A stretch of DNA of 64,000 nt from Rubrivirga marina (GCF_002283365.1 NZ_MQWD01000001.1:1497154-1561153); one strand, 5' to 3'; shown: positions 25,327-33,534, counted from the first letter of the stretch. Program-made: numbers and translations. Notes: generated by a model from the letters alone, not told the origin.

Positions 25327-26451
25327 CTACGCGCCGTCGCGCTCTGACGGCGCCGGTTGACGCGCGCTCATCGCCCCGTCGCCTGATCCGACCGGCGCCG
25401 GCGGGAGGGCGAACGCGAACGCGGACCCGTAGCCGACGCGGCTTTCGACGTCGAGCCGCTGGCCGTGCGCCTCGAGGATGTGCTTGACGATGGCCAGCCC
25501 GAGCCCCGTCCCGCCCTCGGCCCGCGACCGGCTCTTGTCGACGCGGAAGAACCGCTCCGTCAGCCGGTTGATGGCGTCCTGGGGGATCCCGATCCCGTCG
25601 TCGACCACGGCGATGCGGACGTCGCCGGTGTCGCGGAGGCGGGCGGCGACCTCGACGTGACCGCCGGCCTCGTTGTATTTGACCGCGTTCTCGACGAGGT
25701 TCGTCAGGACCTGTCGGATCCGGTCGCGGTCGCCGAGCACGGGCGGCAGCGTGGCCGGCACGCGGACGGCGAGCTCGACGTGGTGCTCGCGGGCCGCGTG
25801 CTCCAGTCCCTCGACCACCTCGGTGGCGAGCGCGCCGAGGTCGAACGGCTCGCGCGTGACCTGAAGCCGGCCCGTCTCCAGCTTCGAGATGTCGGAGAGG
25901 TCGCGCGTGAGGGCGTCCAGCCGGCTCGCGTTGGCGTAGATCTTCTCGACGAACCGGCGGCGGACGCGGTCGTCGTCGAGGGCGCCGTCGAGGAGCGTCT
26001 CGGCGAAGCCGGTCACGGCGAAGATGGGCGTCCGGAGCTCGTGGCTCACGTCGCCGAGGAACTCGCGGCGGTAGCTCTCGACGCGCTCCAGCCGCTCGAT
26101 CTCGCGCTGGAGCGTCCGGCCGGCCCGCCCGACCTGGTGGATGAGCGCGTCGAGCTCGTCGCGGCCCGTCGCGCCCGGGAGGGAGGCGAGGGCGTCGAAC
26201 CGACGTTTCCGCGCCTCGCGGAGCGTCCGCCGCGCTAACTCCAGCCTCCCGGCGATCTGCCGCGAGACGGCCGCGTAGGTCGCCACGCTCGCGACGAGCG
26301 CCATCAGCACGCCCGCCAGAAGCCCTGTCCGGACGCCGCCGGGCACGCCCGCGCCGATCGCGGCGACGAGCCCGACTGGCAGCGCGACCGTCGCCGCCAC
26401 GCGGAGCGCGAGGCGGTGCACGCGGGACGGGGTGTAGGTAGGGGCGGTCAC
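25327..26451 (-). CDS. PhoR-like membrane sensor histidine kinase
   Basis: The protein has 374 residues from a GTG at 26451; upstream codons in this frame look non-coding. Two membrane helices occupy about residues 10-60. They are followed by a HAMP-like helix, the phosphoacceptor H-box (FLGDVSHELRTPIFAVTGF, near residue 140), N-box (NLVENAVKYN), G1 (DDGIGIP) and G2 (GTGLGLAIVKHIL). The short periplasmic stretch means signals are probably sensed in or near the membrane. It lies after the PhoB-like regulator, 109 bases downstream on the same strand. The pair could control phosphate or envelope responses. No PAS domain is visible, unlike classical PhoR. Confidence 0.88.
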   Translation of the reverse strand: MTAPTYTPSRVHRLALRVAATVALPVGLVAAIGAGVPGGVRTGLLAGVLMALVASVATYAAVSRQIAGRLELARRTLREARKRRFDALASLPGATGRDELDALIHQVGRAGRTLQREIERLERVESYRREFLGDVSHELRTPIFAVTGFAETLLDGALDDDRVRRRFVEKIYANASRLDALTRDLSDISKLETGRLQVTREPFDLGALATEVVEGLEHAAREHHVELAVRVPATLPPVLGDRDRIRQVLTNLVENAVKYNEAGGHVEVAARLRDTGDVRIAVVDDGIGIPQDAINRLTERFFRVDKSRSRAEGGTGLGLAIVKHILEAHGQRLDVESRVGYGSAFAFALPPAPVGSGDGAMSARQPAPSERDGA

Positions 26452-26512
26452 CACCGCAGGATAGCGGATGGGGGCTCGAAAGGGAGTGGGGATCCCGCCA
26501 GATCGACCGGCT

Positions 26513-26538
26513 CCGCCCGCCTCGGTGCCGCGGTGGGC
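26513..26538. repeat. Dispersed palindrome, imperfect copy
   Basis: CCGCCTCGGTGCCGCGGTGGG-type copy between the response regulator and kinase genes. The right arm has diverged. Confidence 0.6.
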
Positions 26539-26560
26539 CGAGCCGCGCGCCGGCTCGGCG

Positions 26561-27292
26561 CTACTCGCCCAGCGCCTCCGCCAGCCGGTACCCGACGCCC
26601 TTGACGGTCTCGATGTAGTCGCTCCCGATCTTCTCCCGGATCTTCCGCACGTGGACATCGACCGTCCGGTCCACGACGACGACGTCGGCGCCCCAAACGG
26701 CGCTGAGGAGCTCGTCGCGCTCGAACACGCGGCCGGGGTGGCTGGCCAGGAAGAACAGGAGTTCGAACTCCTTCCGCGGGAGCCGGAACGTCTCGCCCGT
26801 CGCGGGCCGCTCGACGACGTAGCGGTCGCGGTCGACCACGATGTCGTGGACGCGGACCTGCGCCGTCGTGGCCTCCTCTTCGCGCTCGATCCGTCGGAGG
26901 AGCGCCTTGACCCGGCTCACGAGGCGCTTCGGGGAGACCGGCTTCGGGAGGTAGTCGTCGGCTCCGGCCTCGAGCCCGGCGATCTCGTCGCGCTCGTCGG
27001 TCCGCGCCGTCAGCATCAGGATCGGCGTGAGCCGAAGCGCGGCCCGTTCGCGGATCTGCTCGGTCAGCGCGACCCCGTCCATCCGCGGCATCATGATGTC
27101 GACCACGATGAGGTCCGGCTTCTCGGCCTCGGCGAGCGCGAGCCCGGACACGCCGTCGGCGGCCGTGAGGACGGTAAAGCCCGCGGTCTCGAGGGCGTAC
27201 TGGAGGAGCTCGACGAGGTCCGGCTCGTCGTCGACGACGAGGACCGTGGCGCGGTCGTCGTCCGTCGGGAGCGCAGGCGCGGCGGCGTCCAT
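26561..27292 (-). CDS. PhoB/OmpR-type response regulator
   Basis: The protein has 243 residues. The receiver domain (residues about 15-130) shows VVDDEPDLVELLQ and the phosphorylatable Asp in VVDIMMPRMDG. The DNA-binding winged helix (about 150-240) shows RTVDVHVRKIREKIG and ETVKGVGYRL. It is the partner of the adjacent PhoR-like kinase. The N-terminus has a short extra stretch before the receiver (MDAAAPALPTDDD). TAGCTTCC lies about 22 bases upstream. Confidence 0.92.
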   Translation of the reverse strand: MDAAAPALPTDDDRATVLVVDDEPDLVELLQYALETAGFTVLTAADGVSGLALAEAEKPDLIVVDIMMPRMDGVALTEQIRERAALRLTPILMLTARTDERDEIAGLEAGADDYLPKPVSPKRLVSRVKALLRRIEREEEATTAQVRVHDIVVDRDRYVVERPATGETFRLPRKEFELLFFLASHPGRVFERDELLSAVWGADVVVVDRTVDVHVRKIREKIGSDYIETVKGVGYRLAEALGE

Positions 27293-27313
27293 AGCGGATG
27301 GGGCGGTGGACTC

Positions 27314-27321
27314 GGAAGCTA
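27314..27321 (-). promoter_or_regulatory. Promoter-like TAGCTTCC box before the response regulator
   Basis: Minus-strand TAGCTTCC lies 21 bases before the start codon at 27292. Confidence 0.42.
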
Positions 27322-27360
27322 GGAGGGCTTCCGGGGGCGCGTGTTACCGCAGTGTATCCC

Positions 27361-27392
27361 CCGCCTGGGGGCCCACCCCGATCCCGAGGCGG
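27361..27392. repeat. Dispersed palindrome, degenerate copy
   Basis: CCGCCT near 27361 and AGGCGG near 27387 flank a longer, partly self-complementary centre. It lies upstream of the regulator box and just after the ruvA stop. Confidence 0.4.
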
Positions 27393-27402
27393 GCGGAGTC
27401 GA

Positions 27403-27999
27403 CTACGCTTCGCGGAGGGCGAGCCGGATGAGCTCCTCGGCCGACTGGGTGCCGGGGTGGGCGCGAAGGACTTTCCGGAGCCGCTTCTCGGCCTCGGCCC
27501 GGCTGAGCCCGAGCGCCTCCAGGCCCGAACGGGCGTCGGCGCGGGCCTCGCTGGAGCCGTCGCCGCCGAGCGCGCCGGCGGGTTCGAGCCCGTCCATCGA
27601 GGCGAACTTGTCGCGGAGCTCGACGATGAGCCGCTCGGCCGTCCGCTTCCCGATGCCGGGGATGCGCGTGAGCATGGCCGCGTCGCCGGCCACGACGGAG
27701 TCGCGGAGTTCGCTCGGGCTCATGGCGCTGAGCGCGGCGATGGCCAGCTTCGGCCCGACTCCGCTCACGTTGGTCAGCGTCTCGAACGTCGTCCGCTCGG
27801 GGTCCGAGGCGAACCCGTAGAGCGTGAGCGCGTCGTCGCGGACGACGAACGACGTGACCAGCTTGGCCGGCTGGCCGACGGCCGGCAGCCGCTCATACGA
27901 CGAGGCCGGGATGAGCAGGCGGTAGCCGACGCCGCCGGCCTCGATGACGGCTTCGGTCGGCTTCTTGTCGGCGAGTGTGCCAGAAACGTAGGCGTACAC
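27403..27999 (-). CDS. ruvA: Holliday junction branch-migration protein RuvA
   Basis: The protein has 198 residues, typical for RuvA. The N-terminal OB fold (MYAYVSGTLADK, GGVGYRLLIP) is followed by two helix-hairpin-helix motifs (LTNVSGVGPKLAIAAL and LTRIPGIGKRTAERLIVEL) that grip DNA at the junction. A flexible linker and a C-terminal helical domain that contacts RuvB complete it (SRAEAEKRLRKVLRAHP). RuvA forms tetramers on Holliday junctions and recruits RuvB. ruvB and ruvC are not nearby. A TAGCTTGG box lies about 40 bases upstream. Confidence 0.95.
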   Translation of the reverse strand: MYAYVSGTLADKKPTEAVIEAGGVGYRLLIPASSYERLPAVGQPAKLVTSFVVRDDALTLYGFASDPERTTFETLTNVSGVGPKLAIAALSAMSPSELRDSVVAGDAAMLTRIPGIGKRTAERLIVELRDKFASMDGLEPAGALGGDGSSEARADARSGLEALGLSRAEAEKRLRKVLRAHPGTQSAEELIRLALREA

Positions 28000-28036
28000 A
28001 GAACTGGGGCGTGCGAAGCAGGGGGGCGGAATCGGT

Positions 28037-28044
28037 CCAAGCTA
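28037..28044 (-). promoter_or_regulatory. Promoter-like TAGCTTGG box before ruvA
   Basis: Minus-strand TAGCTTGG lies about 37 bases before the ruvA ATG. Confidence 0.42.
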
Positions 28045-28138
28045 GGCCTGCCCGGTGCCACCGACCTGTCATGGGCGTCGGGCGGGGACCCCCCTGTGCC
28101 CCACGTGGGTTCGTCTCCGGCACTCCCCGAGCCCCACG

Positions 28139-28336
28139 ATGCCCGACGCCCCGACGACCGATCCCACCGACGACCTCGACCGCGACGACTCGCCGTCGGG
28201 CAGCTACGAGGCCGGCGGGCATGGCGCCGTCCCACCCGATTCGCCGCTCGCGGGCGGCCCCGCCGAGGAAGATGGGAAGACGCTCGCCGACGGGACGACC
28301 GTCGCCCACCTCGAACGGCGCGAGCTCGGCTCGTGA
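28139..28336 (+). CDS. Small acidic, probably unstructured protein
   Basis: The protein has 65 residues from the ATG at 28139; it is very rich in Asp, Gly and Pro (DDLDRDDSPSGSYEAGGHG) with no hydrophobic core, so it is probably disordered. It ends two bases before the convergent anti-sigma gene stop. The frame has the local codon bias and a plausible spacing to its start. I recognise no family and it could still be spurious. Confidence 0.45.
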   Translation: MPDAPTTDPTDDLDRDDSPSGSYEAGGHGAVPPDSPLAGGPAEEDGKTLADGTTVAHLERRELGS

Positions 28337-28337
28337 G

Positions 28338-29225
28338 CTACGCGCCGTCGCGGCGGACGAAGTCGAGCAGCCGGCGGGCGTCGGCGCCGCGGTAGCTGCC
28401 TTGTTCGACGAGCGTCCCGAGCACGCGGACGGCCTCGGCGTCTCGGCCCCGGTAGAGCAGGATGCGTCCGAGGGCAAGGCGTGCCTCTTGGGAGGCCCAC
28501 GACGTGGCGTCGGCCTCCTCGACGACGGCTTCGATTTCGGCCGCGGCGGCATCGAGAGTGGCGGCGTCGTACGTGGGGAAGAGCCCGAGCGTCGACCGGC
28601 GTGCCTCGTCGACGGCCCCGAGGGCGGCCGCGAGGCGGTCGGCTTCGGGGACCGCCTCGTCGCCTCGGAGGACCGGCGGCGGGTCGGCCTCGATCTCGCC
28701 GAGGGCGGCCACCTGCGCCCGCTCGGGGACGAGCGCGGCCGACACGGTGAAGAGGCCGCCGTAGGCGCCAAGGAGGACGGCCGCAGCGGCGGCCCAGGTC
28801 GAGGCGCGCACCAGCCGGAGACGGGGACGGGCGGGCGCGGGCTCGAGGAGAGTGAGGGGGCCCGATGCGGAGTCGCCGCCTGGAGCGGGTGTGTCGCCGA
28901 GGACGTGACCCGTCAGGCGCTCGTAGCGCCGGAGGGGATCCTCGGCCTCCGCCGCGATCGCGTCCAGGCGGGCGTCGATGGCGTCGTCGCCCTCGGCCCG
29001 CTCGCCAGAGGCGGAGTCGAGGAGCGGGGACCCAAAGCGCCGCGCCACGGCGCGCTCGGGGCGGTCGTCGCGGTCCGTGGCCGCGTCGACGAAGGCGGCG
29101 AGGCGGCGGGCCTCGGCGTGCGCCTCGGCCCATTCGGGGCGGCCCGCCACGCGGGCGTCGACTGCGGCCCGCTCGTCGGGGGAGAGAGCAGGGTAGTCAT
29201 CGAGGAGCAGGGCGATGTCAGTCAC
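28338..29225 (-). CDS. Probable anti-sigma factor, membrane protein with TPR-like C-terminal part
   Basis: The protein has 295 residues. A cytoplasmic N-terminal part (MTDIALLLDDYPALSPDERAAVDARVAGRPEW) resembles the helical start of anti-sigma factors. One membrane segment follows at about residues 142-162 (STWAAAAAVLLGAYGGLFTVSAAL). The C-terminal part has helical repeats ending in EARLALGRILLYRGRDAEAVRVLGTLVEQG, TPR-like. It follows the ECF sigma gene with an 11-base gap on the same strand. This operon order and topology fit a sigma/anti-sigma pair responding to envelope conditions. No zinc-binding ZAS motif is seen. Confidence 0.68.
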   Translation of the reverse strand: MTDIALLLDDYPALSPDERAAVDARVAGRPEWAEAHAEARRLAAFVDAATDRDDRPERAVARRFGSPLLDSASGERAEGDDAIDARLDAIAAEAEDPLRRYERLTGHVLGDTPAPGGDSASGPLTLLEPAPARPRLRLVRASTWAAAAAVLLGAYGGLFTVSAALVPERAQVAALGEIEADPPPVLRGDEAVPEADRLAAALGAVDEARRSTLGLFPTYDAATLDAAAAEIEAVVEEADATSWASQEARLALGRILLYRGRDAEAVRVLGTLVEQGSYRGADARRLLDFVRRDGA

Positions 29226-29236
29226 GGCGATGGGAA

Positions 29237-29947
29237 TCAGGGCCCTAGACCCTCCGGTGGATTCGATCTAACCTCTCCATCGCCCTCCACGGAAGGTTCG
29301 CTGTCTGCGTAGTCCGCGGGGAGGCCACCGAACTGGAGGGCGCAGAGGTCGGGGTCCTCGCGAAGGCGGGCGATCGCCTTCGAGTAGTAGGTCCGGGTGG
29401 TCGCGAGCGAGCGGCCGGTCGCGTCGGCGATGTCCTGGTAGCTCCGCTTTTCTAGGAGTCGCATCCGGACGACTTCGGAGATGGCGGGCGGCAGGGCCTC
29501 GACGGCCCGCGCGACGAGCCGCCGGACGAGGACCCGGTCGAGTCCGCTCGTCTCGGCCGGCGCCACGGGCGCCACGTGCTCGTCCAACTCGACCGTCTCT
29601 CGGCGCCGCTGGCGGTACGAGTAGAGGACGTTCCGGCAGACGACGCTGACGAACTGGGGGAACCGTTCGGGGTCGCGGACGGACGACATCGACCGGAGCA
29701 GCCGCTTCATGGCGCGCTCAATGACGCCGTCGATGTCGCTCACACCAGATGTCCGCTCGCGGGCGAACTTTCCGTAGAAGTACCACACGACGTAGCAATA
29801 GGCCCAGAGTTGGGCCGTCTCCCGATCGGCCTCTCGGCCTTCGGCCCGCCAACGCACGAACGTCTCCCGTGCCGCCTCGAAATCGTCGACGGCGAACGGG
29901 AGGTGGCGGGCCAGGTCCTGGAGCCGAGAGGAGTGGTCGCGGGCCAC
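29237..29947 (-). CDS. ECF-type RNA polymerase sigma factor
   Basis: The protein has 236 residues. Region 2 lies around residues 25-110 (AYCYVVWYFYGKFARE, RDPERFPQFVSVVCRNVLYSYRQRRR). Region 4 is a helix-turn-helix at about 160-205 (LPPAISEVVRMRLLEKRSYQDIADATGRSLATTRTYYSKAIARLRED). The linker and the C-terminal tail of about 35 residues are longer than in minimal ECF factors. It probably directs transcription of an envelope-stress regulon held in check by the next gene. A TATCTTCG box lies about 26 bases upstream. Confidence 0.85.
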   Translation of the reverse strand: MARDHSSRLQDLARHLPFAVDDFEAARETFVRWRAEGREADRETAQLWAYCYVVWYFYGKFARERTSGVSDIDGVIERAMKRLLRSMSSVRDPERFPQFVSVVCRNVLYSYRQRRRETVELDEHVAPVAPAETSGLDRVLVRRLVARAVEALPPAISEVVRMRLLEKRSYQDIADATGRSLATTRTYYSKAIARLREDPDLCALQFGGLPADYADSEPSVEGDGEVRSNPPEGLGP

Positions 29948-29971
29948 GGGTGGGTAAACGGCGGTCCCGCG

Positions 29972-29979
29972 CGAAGATA
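29972..29979 (-). promoter_or_regulatory. Promoter-like TATCTTCG box before the ECF sigma gene
   Basis: Minus-strand TATCTTCG lies about 24 bases before the start codon at 29947. Confidence 0.4.
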
Positions 29980-30050
29980 GAGGCCGCCCGGAGGGCCGGG
30001 GAAGAATCCTTGAACCCCACCAGATGGGGCCTCTGGGAGGGCTCCGCGCG

Positions 30051-30080
30051 TTGACCGCGGAGGGGGCGACGGTCTAGCTT
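30051..30080 (+). promoter_or_regulatory. Promoter of the ribosomal protein cluster
   Basis: TTGACC (30051-30056) and TAGCTT (30075-30080) are 18 bases apart, matching a -35/-10 layout. The rplM start lies 165 bases further on, so a structured leader is transcribed. Confidence 0.55.
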
Positions 30081-30096
30081 GGACCCTTCGATTGCG

Positions 30097-30193
30097 CCCG
30101 GTCCGCCCCGAAGGGCCCGCGGACCTCGGCGCGCCGGTCGCGGAGCGGCCGGGCCGACGGCCTCTGCGTCGGTCCCGGGGCCGCCCCTTTTTG
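30097..30193 (+). promoter_or_regulatory. Structured leader of rplM with possible attenuator
   Basis: Three stems follow in order. The first is GGTCCGC (30100-30106) with GCGGACC (30119-30125), plus an inner CCC-GAA-GGG. The second is a 9-bp stem 30151-30159/30167-30175 with one wobble pair. The third is GGGG-CCG-CCCC at 30177-30187, directly followed by TTTTT (30188-30192). The last resembles a terminator. Ribosomal protein leaders often bind their own product to stop expression; whether this one does is inferred. Confidence 0.45.
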
Positions 30194-30244
30194 TGTCCAC
30201 CGGCGACGCCCTCCGCCCATCCGGGCTCCCAGACCCTCCCCCTT

Positions 30245-30691
30245 ATGAACACGACCTCGTTCAAGACCTACAGCGCCAAGCCCGGCGACGTCGAGCAGGC
30301 CTGGCACGTGGTCGACGCCGAGAACGTCGTCGTCGGCCGGCTCGCCGCTCGCGTGGCCACCATCCTCCGCGGCAAGGACAAGCCCGAGTACACTCCCCAC
30401 ATGGACGTCGGCGACTACGTGGTCGTGGTCAACGCCGACAAGGTCCGGTTCACGGGGAAGAAGGAGACGGACAAGAAGTACTTCCGGCACTCGGGCTACC
30501 CCGGCGGCATCCGCGAGCGGACGCCCAAGGAGGTCCGCGCCACGCACCCCGAGCGGATCATCGAGGCGGCCGTCAAGGGCATGCTCCCACGCACGAAGCT
30601 CGGCCGCCAGCTCTACAAGAAGCTCCACGTCTACGCCGGCCCGGACCACCCGCACGAGGCCCAGCAGCCGCAGACGCTCACGATCGATTAG
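30245..30691 (+). CDS. rplM: 50S ribosomal protein L13
   Basis: The protein has 148 residues, normal for L13. Landmarks are WHVVDAENVVVGRLAARVATILRGK, the Bacteroidota-type insertion, NADKVRFTGKK, KKYFRHSGYPGG and PRTKLGRQLYKKLHVYAGPDHPHEAQ. It binds 23S rRNA early in 50S assembly. It starts the cluster rplM-rpsI-rpsB-tsf. The gap to rpsI is 58 bases and holds a short GTCGGC-TCGC-GCCGAC hairpin. Confidence 0.97.
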   Translation: MNTTSFKTYSAKPGDVEQAWHVVDAENVVVGRLAARVATILRGKDKPEYTPHMDVGDYVVVVNADKVRFTGKKETDKKYFRHSGYPGGIRERTPKEVRATHPERIIEAAVKGMLPRTKLGRQLYKKLHVYAGPDHPHEAQQPQTLTID

Positions 30692-30749
30692 TCCCGCGAG
30701 GGTCGGCTCGCGCCGACCTGCGCACTCCGACCCCTCGCACCCCAGCAGT

Positions 30750-31139
30750 ATGGCAACCCAGTACCAGGCCGTCGGCCGCCGCAAGACGTCGGTCGCCCGC
30801 GTCTACCTCCGCCCCGGCTCCGGCAACGTCGTCGTCAACAAGCGGCCGCTCGCGGAGTACCTCCCGACGGCGATCCGCCAGGCGTCCGCGACGGCCCCGC
30901 TCGACCTCACCGAGCTCCGCGGCCAGTTCGACGTCCTCGTCAACGCGAAGGGCGGCGGGCTGACCGGCCAGGCCGAGGCCATCCAGCTCGGCATCGCCCG
31001 GGCCCTCGTCGACTTCAACGAGGACCTCCGCAAGCCGCTCCGCGACGCCGGCTACCTCACGCGCGACCCGCGCATGGTCGAGCGGAAGAAGCCCGGCCAG
31101 CCGAAGGCCCGCAAGAAGTTCCAGTTCTCGAAGCGCTAA
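30750..31139 (+). CDS. rpsI: 30S ribosomal protein S9
   Basis: The protein has 129 residues. It has the S9 signatures YQAVGRRKTSVARVYLRPG, VNAKGGGLTGQAEAIQLGIARAL, then LTRDPRMVERKKPGQPKARKKFQFSKR. The basic C-terminal tail ending in Lys-Arg reaches the P-site tRNA. It is second in the operon after rplM. An uninterrupted hairpin GGCCGCC/GGCGGCC follows at 31151-31170. Confidence 0.97.
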   Translation: MATQYQAVGRRKTSVARVYLRPGSGNVVVNKRPLAEYLPTAIRQASATAPLDLTELRGQFDVLVNAKGGGLTGQAEAIQLGIARALVDFNEDLRKPLRDAGYLTRDPRMVERKKPGQPKARKKFQFSKR

Positions 31140-31205
31140 GCCGCTTCGCCGGCCGCCTCTCGGGGCGGCCCCATCCCCCACCCCGCCTGAGCTGCTGGCG
31201 GGTGC

Positions 31206-31258
31206 CTCCGCCTCGGCGTCTTTTCGGAGCGACTCGCTCCACGGACGCACCGAGGCCG
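31206..31258. repeat. Dispersed palindrome split by an inner hairpin
   Basis: The left arm CCTCCGCCTCGGCGTC (about 31205-31220) and a right arm GCACCGAGGCCGGG (about 31247-31260) are separated by an inserted inverted repeat GGAGCGA-C-TCGCTCC (31226-31240). It lies in the 195-base rpsI-rpsB gap, so it sits in the rpsB leader. Confidence 0.5.
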
Positions 31259-31334
31259 GGGTCGCCAGCGGCGCCGACGGCGGGGCCAGGCTCAACCACC
31301 AGCGCCGCGCCGCGGCGCCCACTCCCACTCTGAC

Positions 31335-32180
31335 ATGGCACGCGCCTCCCTCGAAGACCTGCTCCGCGCCGGCGCCCACTTCGGGCACCTCACCTCCCGG
31401 TGGAACCCGAAGATGGCCCCGTACATCTTCATGCAGCGGAACGGGATTCACATCCTGGACCTCAAGCAGACCCAGCAGCTCCTGGACGACGCCGCCGACG
31501 CGGCCGGCCGGTTCGCGGCGAAGGGCCGGAAGATCCTCTTTATCGGCACCAAGAAGCAGGCCCAGAGCGTCGTCCGCGAGGAGGCCGAGCGCGCCGGGAT
31601 GCCGTTCGTCGTCGACCGCTGGCAGGGCGGGATGATGACCAACTTCGCCACCATCCGCGGGAGCCTCCGCCGGATGGAGACGCTCCGTCGCGAGGAGGCC
31701 GACGGCACGACGGCCCAGCTCAAGAAGAAGGAGCGGCTCATGCGGTCGCGCGAGCTCGAGAAGCTCGACCGCGTCCTCGGCGGCATCTCGGACATGGGCA
31801 AGCTGCCCGGCGCCGTCTTCGTCGTCGACGTCAAGCGCGAGCACATCGCCGTCGACGAGGCCCGCAAGCTGAACATCCCGATCATCGCCCTCGTCGACTC
31901 GAACGTCGACCCGGACCTCGTCGACTTCCCGATCCCGGCGAACGACGACGCGATGAAGTCCGTCGCTCTCTTTACGCGCGTCATCGCCGACGCCATCATC
32001 GAGGGCCAGAAGGCCGGCGCCATCGAGCGCGACGCGGCCGTCGCCGAGGCCCAGAAGCGGGCCGTCGAGGATGAGAAGGCCGACACCGAGGAGGCCGCCC
32101 AGGAAGAGGAGGTCACGACGATGGCCGACGCCGAGACCGAGGCGAAGGTCGAGGCCGCCCAGGCCCGCTCCGCCTCCTAA
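31335..32180 (+). CDS. rpsB: 30S ribosomal protein S2
   Basis: The protein has 281 residues. S2 landmarks are [58 protein letters not shown] and [12 protein letters not shown]. The C-terminal 50 residues are an acidic, Ala/Glu-rich tail ([18 protein letters not shown]) not present in E. coli S2. It is common in Bacteroidota. S2 docks on S1 or the 30S neck and helps mRNA binding. It is followed by tsf, the classical rpsB-tsf order. Confidence 0.97.
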   Translation: MARASLEDLLRAGAHFGHLTSRWNPKMAPYIFMQRNGIHILDLKQTQQLLDDAADAAGRFAAKGRKILFIGTKKQAQSVVREEAERAGMPFVVDRWQGGMMTNFATIRGSLRRMETLRREEADGTTAQLKKKERLMRSRELEKLDRVLGGISDMGKLPGAVFVVDVKREHIAVDEARKLNIPIIALVDSNVDPDLVDFPIPANDDAMKSVALFTRVIADAIIEGQKAGAIERDAAVAEAQKRAVEDEKADTEEAAQEEEVTTMADAETEAKVEAAQARSAS

Positions 32181-32205
32181 GAAGCGCTCCGCGCGAACAC
32201 TCCGT

Positions 32206-32248
32206 GACGGGGAAACGCGGGCGCCGCCGGCCTCGTCGTTTCCCCGTC
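32206..32248 (+). promoter_or_regulatory. Long perfect inverted repeat in the rpsB-tsf gap
   Basis: GACGGGGAAACG (32206-32217) and its exact complement (32237-32248) enclose a 19-base loop. The stem could be an attenuator, RNA-processing site or stability hairpin that sets the ratio of S2 to EF-Ts. Confidence 0.5.
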
Positions 32249-32298
32249 TCTCGTTTCCGCCGGGCGCCGCCCGGCCCCAGACCGAACCCGACCCAACC

Positions 32299-33132
32299 AT
32301 GGCTATTTCCGCCCAGGACGTCAAGAAGCTCCGCGAGCAGACCGGCGTCGGCATGATGGACTGCAAGAAGGCGCTCGTCGAGGCCGACGGCAACTTCGAG
32401 GAGGCCGTCGAGATCCTCCGCAAGAAGGGCCAGAAGGTGGCCGCCAAGCGCGCCGACCGCGAGGCCTCCGAAGGCGCCATCGTCACCGCGACCACCGACG
32501 ACGGCGGTGCCGGCGTCATCGCCGAGGTCAACTCCGAGACCGACTTCGTGGCCCGCAACGACGAGTTCGTCGGCTTCGCCCAGTCGATCGCTGACGCGCT
32601 CCTGGCGGCCCGCCCCGCCGACGTCGAGGCCGCCAAGGCCGACGTCCAGGTCAACGGCCAGGCGCTCGGCGACGCTCTCACCCAGATGACCGGGAAGATC
32701 GGCGAGAAGATCGAGCTCAAGCGGTTCGAGATCGTCGACGCCGCCGACGGCGGGACCGTCGTCGACTACATCCACCCGGGCGCCAAGCTCGGCGTGCTGG
32801 TCGAGATGACGGGCGACGGCGACCTCGAGGACGCCGGCCGTGACGTGGCCATGCAGGCCGCCGCCATGAACCCGATCGCCGCGACCCGTGCCGACGTCCC
32901 GCAGGACGTCCAGGACAAGGAACTCGAGATCGGCCGCGAGCAGGCCCGCGCCGAGGGCAAGCCGGACCAGATCCTCGACAAGATCGCCGAGGGCAAGCTG
33001 AACCGGTACTTCAAGGACAACGTCCTCGTCGAGCAGCCCTTCGTGAAGGACTCCTCGCAGACGGTCCAGCAGATGCTGAAGGCCCAGGGCGCCGACCTCA
33101 AGCGGTTCGTCCGCTTCGCGCTCGGCGGCTGA
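32299..33132 (+). CDS. tsf: Translation elongation factor Ts
   Basis: The protein has 277 residues. It begins with the UBA-like N-terminal domain (VKKLREQTGVGMMDCKKALVEADGNFEEAVEILRKKG). The TDFVARNDEF core motif and the paired dimerisation repeats follow (IHPGAKLGVLVEM, MQAAAMNPIAATRADV). EF-Ts swaps GDP for GTP on EF-Tu. The ATG at 32299 gives the usual N-terminus. It is the last gene of the plus-strand block before the insertion of unrelated genes. Confidence 0.97.
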   Translation: MAISAQDVKKLREQTGVGMMDCKKALVEADGNFEEAVEILRKKGQKVAAKRADREASEGAIVTATTDDGGAGVIAEVNSETDFVARNDEFVGFAQSIADALLAARPADVEAAKADVQVNGQALGDALTQMTGKIGEKIELKRFEIVDAADGGTVVDYIHPGAKLGVLVEMTGDGDLEDAGRDVAMQAAAMNPIAATRADVPQDVQDKELEIGREQARAEGKPDQILDKIAEGKLNRYFKDNVLVEQPFVKDSSQTVQQMLKAQGADLKRFVRFALGG

Positions 33133-33145
33133 CGCCGACCCTCCC

Positions 33146-33163
33146 CGCCTCGGCCCCGAGGCG
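33146..33163. repeat. Dispersed palindrome copy after tsf
   Basis: CGCCTCGG-CC-CCGAGGCG lies 14 bases past the tsf stop and ends next to the GTG of the TPR fragment. Confidence 0.7.
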
Positions 33164-33166
33164 ACG

Positions 33167-33478
33167 GTGGGGCCGGAGCACCCGTTCGCCGGTGCAGTTG
33201 CGGGGCGGCTCGGCGCGATCCAGAACGGGCTGAGCCGAGACCGGGAAGCGGAGGCGGCCTACCGCCGGTCGGTCGCGATCCTCCGCGGCGCGTTCCCCGA
33301 TGGGTGCCCCCCGCTGGCGCATGTCACCTACCGGCTCGGCGCGTTCCTCGTCGGCCGGGAGCCGGCTGAGGCCGAGCGCCTCCTCCTCGAGAGCGACCGG
33401 CTGTGCCGGGCGATCCCCGACGCCGACCCGGAATGCGCGGCGCGGGCCCGTGCGGCGCTCGCCGGCCTCGGGAGCTGA
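33167..33478 (+). pseudogene. Orphan TPR fragment (kinesin-light-chain-type repeats)
   Basis: The frame has 103 residues starting with a GTG that touches the palindrome. It reads like two and a half tetratricopeptide repeats (GPEHPFAGAVAGRLGAIQNGLSRDREAEAAYRRSVAIL, then YRLGAFLVGREPAEAERLLLESDRL). Such repeats normally lie at the C-terminus of much longer serine/threonine kinases or regulators. No catalytic part, signal or anchor is present. It is most likely the surviving tail of a deleted gene that was inserted between tsf and pyrH. Confidence 0.6.
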
Positions 33479-33534
33479 CGCGGGCCCACCGGCAGTGGAC
33501 AGAGCGGGGCGGTCGCGTCAGCGGCCCGCCCCGC

